Shown: in pieces, positions 6,863 to 11,065 of the stretch
Numbering within the stretch: position 1 is the stretch's first letter
Layout of the letters: every line of letters begins with the position of its first letter
From: an uncultured Bacteroidales bacterium
GTDB taxonomy: Bacteria; Bacteroidota; Bacteroidia; Bacteroidales; Paludibacteraceae
Assembly (NCBI GenBank): GCA_937886455.1
Contig: CALGCU010000204.1
Location: 1-11,065, forward strand
Length of the DNA stretch: 11,065 nucleotides
Direction of reading: 5' to 3'
Notes under the pieces: model-generated
What the model saw: only the letters and a program-made list of their open reading frames with translations
Told to the model about the DNA's origin: nothing
Databases searched by the model: none
Made by a program: the position numbers and the translations under genes

Positions 6863-9800
6863 ATGTCCCTATCGGTCTATAAAGCATCGGCTGGATCTGG
6901 TAAAACCTATACGCTTGTTCGGGAGTATATAGGGATGCTTTTTGAAGATATGGATGATAGGGCATATCGTCGTATCTTGGCTGTGACCTTCACTCACAAG
7001 GCTACGAATGAAATGAAACAACGTGTGATTCAACAACTCTATAACTTGGCTATAGGGGCTGAATCACCTTATCGTGCAGAACTAACTGAAAGATTTGCAT
7101 CCGACGAATCGTCTATTAACCGGCGTGCGGCAACCCTCTTAGTGGGTATCCTGCAAGATTATTCTTCTTTCTCTATCAGCACAATTGATAGCTTCTTTCA
7201 ACGTATTGTTCGCTGTTTTGCTCGAGAAGTAGGACTCTCTGGCTCCTACACCGTTCGTCTCGAAACTGACACCTTACTACAACAAGCTATTGATGTCATG
7301 TTTGCTGACTTAAAAGAAGGAACAGACCTCTTCAAGTGGCTGATTCAATACACGAAAGAAAACATTGAATATCCGCAATGATATTGAACAATTAGGTAAA
7401 CAACTTTTTGCTGAACAATATTTGCGGAACACAGCACAAAGCAAACCTCTCGATAAAAACCTTTTGTTACTATTCAAAAAAACACTTATCGCACAAAAAA
7501 CATCACTCGAACAACAACTCACAGAATTGGCAGGACAAGCGCTACAACTATTAAATGATGCAAATCTCCTACCAAGTAGTTTTAAGGGAGGGAGTCGCTC
7601 GAGTATGTTGGTCTTGATGGAATGGACTAAAGGTGTTATAAAACGACCCACAAATACTTTTAACACCTTTGCTGAGTCGGTGGAACAGTGTTTAACCAAA
7701 ACAACCCCTGCACATATCAAGGATGCTGTTGAGATGATTTATCCACGCTTGCAACCCATACTACAAAGTGCTGTTACATGGTGGAAAGACTCTTATCGCT
7801 CCTATGCTACGGCTGTTACAATGCTTCAACATCTCAATACAATGGGTATTTTGGGAGATATTGAACAACAACTTCGCTTACTCACTAACGAACAAAACGT
7901 ACTGCCGATTAGTGATACCAATGTCTTGTTAAATAGAATAATTGGTGAGAGTGATACTCCTTTTGTATATGAAAAAATAGGGGTGCGCTACAAACATTAC
8001 ATGCTGGATGAGTTCCAAGACACTTCAAGCATGCAATGGGAAAATTTCCGACCCCTCGTTGAGGAAAGTGTAGGGTGTGGACATAAAAACCTGGTTGTTG
8101 GGGATGTAAAACAAAGTATTTATAGATGGAGAAATTCTGACTGGACACTGCTGAATGGTAAAATCCAAAAGGATATAACGGCATGCACAGAGCAAACGCT
8201 ACCTAATAATTACAGAAGTGGAGAAATAATAGTAGAGTTTAATAATCGTTTCTTTGAACAAACGGTAAAACACATAGCTCATTATCTGCAACAAGAACAT
8301 GCCGATGCAGGACTGGAAAACACGCTGCAAAAGGCCTATGAAACTATCCGACAAATACCTGTCGAACGAAATAAGGAGAAAGGATTGGTGGAGATTGTCC
8401 AACAACTTAAAGAGGACAAACAAGATTATCAAACATGGGCTACGAATCAAGCCCTGCAACGCATTAACTCCTTATTACAACAAGGTGTAAATCCAAAGGA
8501 TGTGACACTTCTGGTGAGAAGAAATAAAGATGCGCAGCATATCACATCTGCTCTCTTGGCTGCCGGCCATAGGGTAGTATCTAACGAAGGACTCTGTATC
8601 AATAATGCGGTATCAGTGCGATTCTTGGTTCACTACCTGCTCTTACAGTTGGAAAACGATTTGTCTGTGAGATATGTGGTCGTAAATTATTACTACCTCA
8701 AAAGTCGTGGCGTAAACACTGATGAGGCTATACGCATGGCCACTCACGCGGGTAATGAACTCTTATTTACAGAAAAAGAAAAAACAGAATGTGTTGAAAT
8801 AAATAAACTCTCACTCTGTGACCGCATTCAACAACTCATCGGACTATTCAACTTGGGAAATATAGACGGAGAGGAAATGTTTGTGCAATGTTTTCTGGAT
8901 ATAGTATTCAAGTACGTAAACGAAAATAATGCAGATACAAGAGGATTTTTAGAATGGTGGGAAAAAAGTGGAAAAGATAAAACCATACCTTGTCCCAGCA
9001 TAGACGATGCAATCAATGTAATGACAATACACCAATCTAAAGGGTTGGAGTTCAAACATGTTATCATACCCTTTGTGTGGGATATAAAAGTCATGCAAGG
9101 AGACATCCTATGGTGCCAAAATCCTGAAAAAACACACAACACTCAACCTCAACTCCTTCCCATCTCATCAAAGGAAAACCTCATCGATACGCATTTTGCT
9201 GATACATATCTCACTGAAAAACTCAACATACTGATTGACAATCTCAACCTCTTGTATGTCGCTTTTACCCGAGCTGTGAGCGGGCTCTATTGCATGACAC
9301 CCTACAAGGAAAGTGAAAAAATCAACAACACAGCTCTACTGATAAACGCATTCCTGCGTAATCAACAAGACAAAATCATTACAACTGACGAAGCAATAAT
9401 TTATAGAGAGGGGAAAGAGGAAATTATTACTAAACCAAAGCACACGCATTCTCAAACTACTTCAGCAGAACTCGGATTCCGATACAATGCAATCGCTAAT
9501 CGACTCAAAGTAAAAAACACATTTATACCACACCAACTCAACAAACCTCTCAAGGAGGACAGAAGAAGAGTAGGGATCATCATGCACGATATACTGAAAA
9601 ATATTCGCTATGAAGAGGATTTCAACTCTGCTCTCAACTTTGCCTGTGTGGAAGGAAAAATAAACCTTGAAGAAACAAAAATAATCGAACAAGAACTACA
9701 ACGATTCAAAAAACTGGTAACTGGACAAGATTGGTTTAGTAAAAAATACATAGTCCACAACGAAGCCTCTATCCTATTACCAAATGGAATCACAAGACGT

Positions 9801-9986
9801 CCTGACCGACTCATAATCAATCCTGAAGAAAAAAAGGCAATCGTCGTGGATTACAAATTCGGAGAGAAAATGGAAGATAAATACCTCACACAAGTCAAAG
9901 AGTATATCAACTATATCTCACAAATGGGCTATCAATGTAGAGGCTATCTCTGTTATGTGGAAATAGGCCAAATCATCACAGTGTAA
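6863..9986 (+). pseudogene. addA: AddA-like UvrD-family helicase/nuclease, frame interrupted near 7367
   Basis: AddA is the helicase-nuclease subunit of the AddAB (RecBCD-like) complex that processes double-strand breaks for RecA repair. The first frame (6863-7381, 172 residues) has Walker A ASAGSGKT at residues 8-15 and motif Ia AVTFTHKATNEMK at 40-52. It stops at TGA 7379-7381. The remainder is in the +1 frame and open from 7344 to the TAA at 9984-9986. It contains Walker B DEFQDT (8007-8024), GDVKQSIYRWR (8101-8133), NYRS (8208-8219), TIHQSKGLEF (9024-9053) and LLYVAFTRA (9249-9275). The C-terminus is a RecB-type PD-(D/E)XK nuclease: His codon 9585, Asp codon 9804, DYK at 9849-9857 and QVKEY at 9891-9905. 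All key residues survive. At the break KENIE meets NIRNDIEQLG, where relatives as I recall have about six extra residues of the type EEGKSW; loss of about 17 nt would explain both gap and frame. No addB lies next to it. A true lesion would remove the nuclease. Confidence 0.87.
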
Positions 9987-10054
9987 CACCCACACACCAT
10001 GCTGGGAGGATTGCCATCTCCATACTAAAAATTGCCTATAAAACAACTGACATC

Positions 10055-10143
10055 TCCGTTACCATACCGTTACCATTACGTAGGATACAGATACCAACTA
10101 GGTAGGAACTAGGTAGGAACTAGATAGGAACTAGATAGGAACT
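10055..10143 (+). repeat. 11-bp periodic tandem repeat block
   Basis: Two units of (T/A)CCGTTACCAT (10055-10065, 10066-10076) are followed by a 12-nt linker (10077-10088). Then come five 11-bp units: AGATACCAACT (10089-10099), AGGTAGGAACT twice (10100-10121) and AGATAGGAACT twice (10122-10143). The block is non-coding and lies between addA and the minus-strand terminator. Function unknown. Confidence 0.9.
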
Positions 10144-10204
10144 GACCATAATCAGAAGCGTTACAGTCCACTTAAAATCTCTGACAAAAATAATCCAAAA
10201 CCAA

Positions 10205-10247
10205 CAAAAAAAGACTGACTGCAAGCCAACAAACACTTGCAGTCAGT
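10205..10247 (-). terminator. Intrinsic terminator of the minus-strand lipoprotein gene
   Basis: A perfect 12-bp stem is formed by ACTGACTGCAAG (10214-10225) and CTTGCAGTCAGT (10236-10247) around a 10-nt loop. Read on the minus strand it is followed by C and seven T (7 A at 10206-10212), and it lies 26 bp past the stop of the lipoprotein gene. On the plus strand the hairpin is followed by TATAAAAATAAA, so it would be a weak terminator at most for addA. Confidence 0.88.
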
Positions 10248-10273
10248 TATAAAAATAAACACGATTGGGATTC

Positions 10274-10540
10274 CTACTTATCGCATTGTTCGTCAAGCGC
10301 CGGAACAGAAGTCACTTCAATAGCATCTTTGCTGATTCCAATAGCCTCTAATGCTTCCTTGGCATCTGCCTCTGCATCTTTCAATTGATTTTTAGTAACC
10401 CAAAGATATTCAACTGTTGAAATTTCTTCACCTAATAATTTATAGGTTGTAGTCACTTTGTAACACATTTCTGTGTTTCCACAAGAAGTAAATGTAAGAG
10501 CAGCAAACATCAAAGCTGCGCCATAAAATAATTTTTTCAT
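10274..10540 (-). CDS. Small lipoprotein of unknown function
   Basis: The product has 88 residues with a clear lipoprotein signal peptide: MKKLF, a hydrophobic stretch, and a lipobox TFTSC with the lipidated Cys at residue 20. The mature part is only about 69 residues. It starts with GNTEMCYKVTTTY, continues into a helical, Glu/Lys/Ala-rich middle (LKDAEADAKEALEAIGI) and ends EQCDK. Two further cysteines (26 and 86) sit near the ends of the mature chain and could form a disulfide in the periplasm. I recognise no named family. The gene stands alone: a promoter matching the Bacteroidota consensus lies upstream at 10626-10657, a strong terminator follows, and ddl is divergent. This argues that it is real and expressed on its own. 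The initiator is the ATG whose complement is at 10538-10540; the leader of about 80 nt is unusually G-rich on the transcript. Confidence 0.82.
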   Translation of the reverse strand: MKKLFYGAALMFAALTFTSCGNTEMCYKVTTTYKLLGEEISTVEYLWVTKNQLKDAEADAKEALEAIGISKDAIEVTSVPALDEQCDK

Positions 10541-10625
10541 ACTTAAATATAGTTAAATCTGTTACCCCTACTCTATTATGGATTTTCGGGATTACTCCAT
10601 TACCCCCACCAATACAAGGGACATG

Positions 10626-10657
10626 CAAATATAATCCTTTTAAATAACTAAAACAAA
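10626..10657 (-). promoter_or_regulatory. Promoter of the small lipoprotein gene
   Basis: On the minus strand TTTG (complement of CAAA 10654-10657) is followed after exactly 20 bp by TATATTTG (complement of 10626-10633). This is a full match to the Bacteroidota TTTG / TAnnTTTG consensus. It predicts a start near 10619 and a leader of about 80 nt. Confidence 0.75.
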
Positions 10658-10730
10658 TTTTAACACTTTAAACATATAAGAAGACACACTTAACGTCCAA
10701 ACACTGCCTAACAATCTATCAAATATAAGG

Positions 10731-10762
10731 TTTCACATATCCACAAAAATAACTTACCTTTG
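10731..10762 (+). promoter_or_regulatory. Promoter of ddl
   Basis: TTTC (10731-10734), 20 bp, then TACCTTTG (10755-10762), a full TAnnTTTG match with one mismatch in the -33 element. Transcription should begin near 10769, about 27 nt before the ddl ATG. The promoter is divergent from that of the lipoprotein gene, with about 70 bp between the two -33 elements. Confidence 0.75.
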
Positions 10763-10795
10763 CAGTAATTATTGAACGATAGGAATTAGTATAAA

Positions 10796-11065
10796 ATGAA
10801 AAGAAAAATAGCAATAGTAGCCGGAGGGTATTCCTCTGAATGGCAAGTATCTCTGCGCAGCGCTCAAGGAATTTATTCATTCCTTCCACAAGATAGGTAT
10901 GATGCATGTGTTGTAACCATCATTGGACAAAAATGGACAGCACGTCCCTCTGAAAACGAAGAGTATGAAATCGACAAAAATGATTTCACTTACATCAATC
11001 AAACAGGCGAACGCGTGCAATTTGACTTTGCATACATCACAATACATGGCACACCGGGAGAAAAT
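10796..11065 (+). CDS. ddl: D-alanine--D-alanine ligase, N-terminal part (cut by window end)
   Basis: The first 90 codons are open to the window edge. The enzyme joins two D-alanines with ATP in the cytoplasm to supply the dipeptide end of the peptidoglycan precursor. The N-terminal Rossmann-like domain is clear: MKRKIAIVAGGYSSEWQVS (residues 1-19) is the Ddl signature region with the Gly-Gly loop and the Ser-Glu-x-x-Val-Ser motif, and the fragment ends in ITIHGTPGEN, matching the conserved HGxxGE(D/N) segment. The ATG at 10796 follows an A-rich stretch typical of Bacteroidota starts and lies 34 bp after the TACCTTTG element. The ATP-grasp domain is beyond the window. No cell-wall gene is visible beside it here; it is divergent from the small lipoprotein gene. 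Confidence 0.95.
   Translation, partial: MKRKIAIVAGGYSSEWQVSLRSAQGIYSFLPQDRYDACVVTIIGQKWTARPSENEEYEIDKNDFTYINQTGERVQFDFAYITIHGTPGEN

Noticed and set aside
7367..7381. Programmed +1 frameshift at the CAA-TGA stop in addA, as in the release factor 2 gene
   Set aside because: There is no CTT-TGA slippery site and no Shine-Dalgarno-like stimulator, and skipping at the stop would put YPQ where homologues differ; a deletion fits better.
10089..10143. Possible CRISPR array
   Set aside because: The units are 11 bp, directly abutting and without spacers; this is a simple tandem repeat.
10440..10628. Minus-strand 62-codon frame overlapping the small lipoprotein
   Set aside because: It overlaps the lipoprotein start in another frame, has no signal or domain, and would start within a few bases of the predicted transcript start.
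9987..10795. A dif/XerCD site near the composition switch
   Set aside because: I found no 11-6-11 imperfect palindrome of the dif type in the intergenic regions; the only strong inverted repeat is the terminator at 10214-10247.

Overview
The window comes from a low-GC (roughly 40% by eye) member of the Bacteroidota, most likely order Bacteroidales. The evidence is a DUF4302 lipoprotein of the kind found in SusC/SusD-type import loci, a protein with a C-terminal type IX secretion (T9SS) sorting domain, Bacteroidales-type glycyl-tRNA synthetase and ClpX sequences, and promoters of the Bacteroidota form TTTG-N20-TAnnTTTG. Genus cannot be fixed from this window.

Left part (1-3560): the distal end of an outer-membrane capture/secretion operon. 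It holds the last 51 codons of an upstream gene (probably a substrate-import-associated zinc metallohydrolase lipoprotein), a DUF4302 lipoprotein (175-1497), and a 659-residue secreted protein with a BACON-like segment and a T9SS C-terminal domain (1521-3500). A clear intrinsic terminator closes the operon (3521-3560).

Centre (3646-9986): a tightly packed same-strand housekeeping cluster, glyS - clpX - SUI1/YciH - addA, with gaps of 2 bp, a 1-bp overlap and 18 bp, behind a candidate promoter at 3646-3677. Two of the four genes are interrupted as written. glyS carries an extra stretch best explained as 13 nt at an imperfect repeat of the Ile-Gly-Lys codons (5070-5094). addA loses frame near 7367, best explained by about 17 missing nt. 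Both need a net +1 change of frame, and both read as normal full-length family members otherwise, so they are either sequence or assembly errors or recent lesions. AddA keeps its helicase motifs and a RecB-type nuclease domain on the two sides of the break.

Right part (9987-11065): an intergenic region with an unusual 11-bp periodic repeat block (10055-10143), an intrinsic terminator for the minus strand, a small minus-strand lipoprotein (10274-10540) and, divergently, the first 90 codons of D-alanine--D-alanine ligase (10796 onward). Matching divergent promoters lie between these last two genes. Strand composition changes from G-rich on the plus strand in glyS/clpX to C-rich in the second half of addA, which could mark a replichore boundary of terminus polarity.

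I see no CRISPR array, RNA gene, insertion sequence or defence system in the window.
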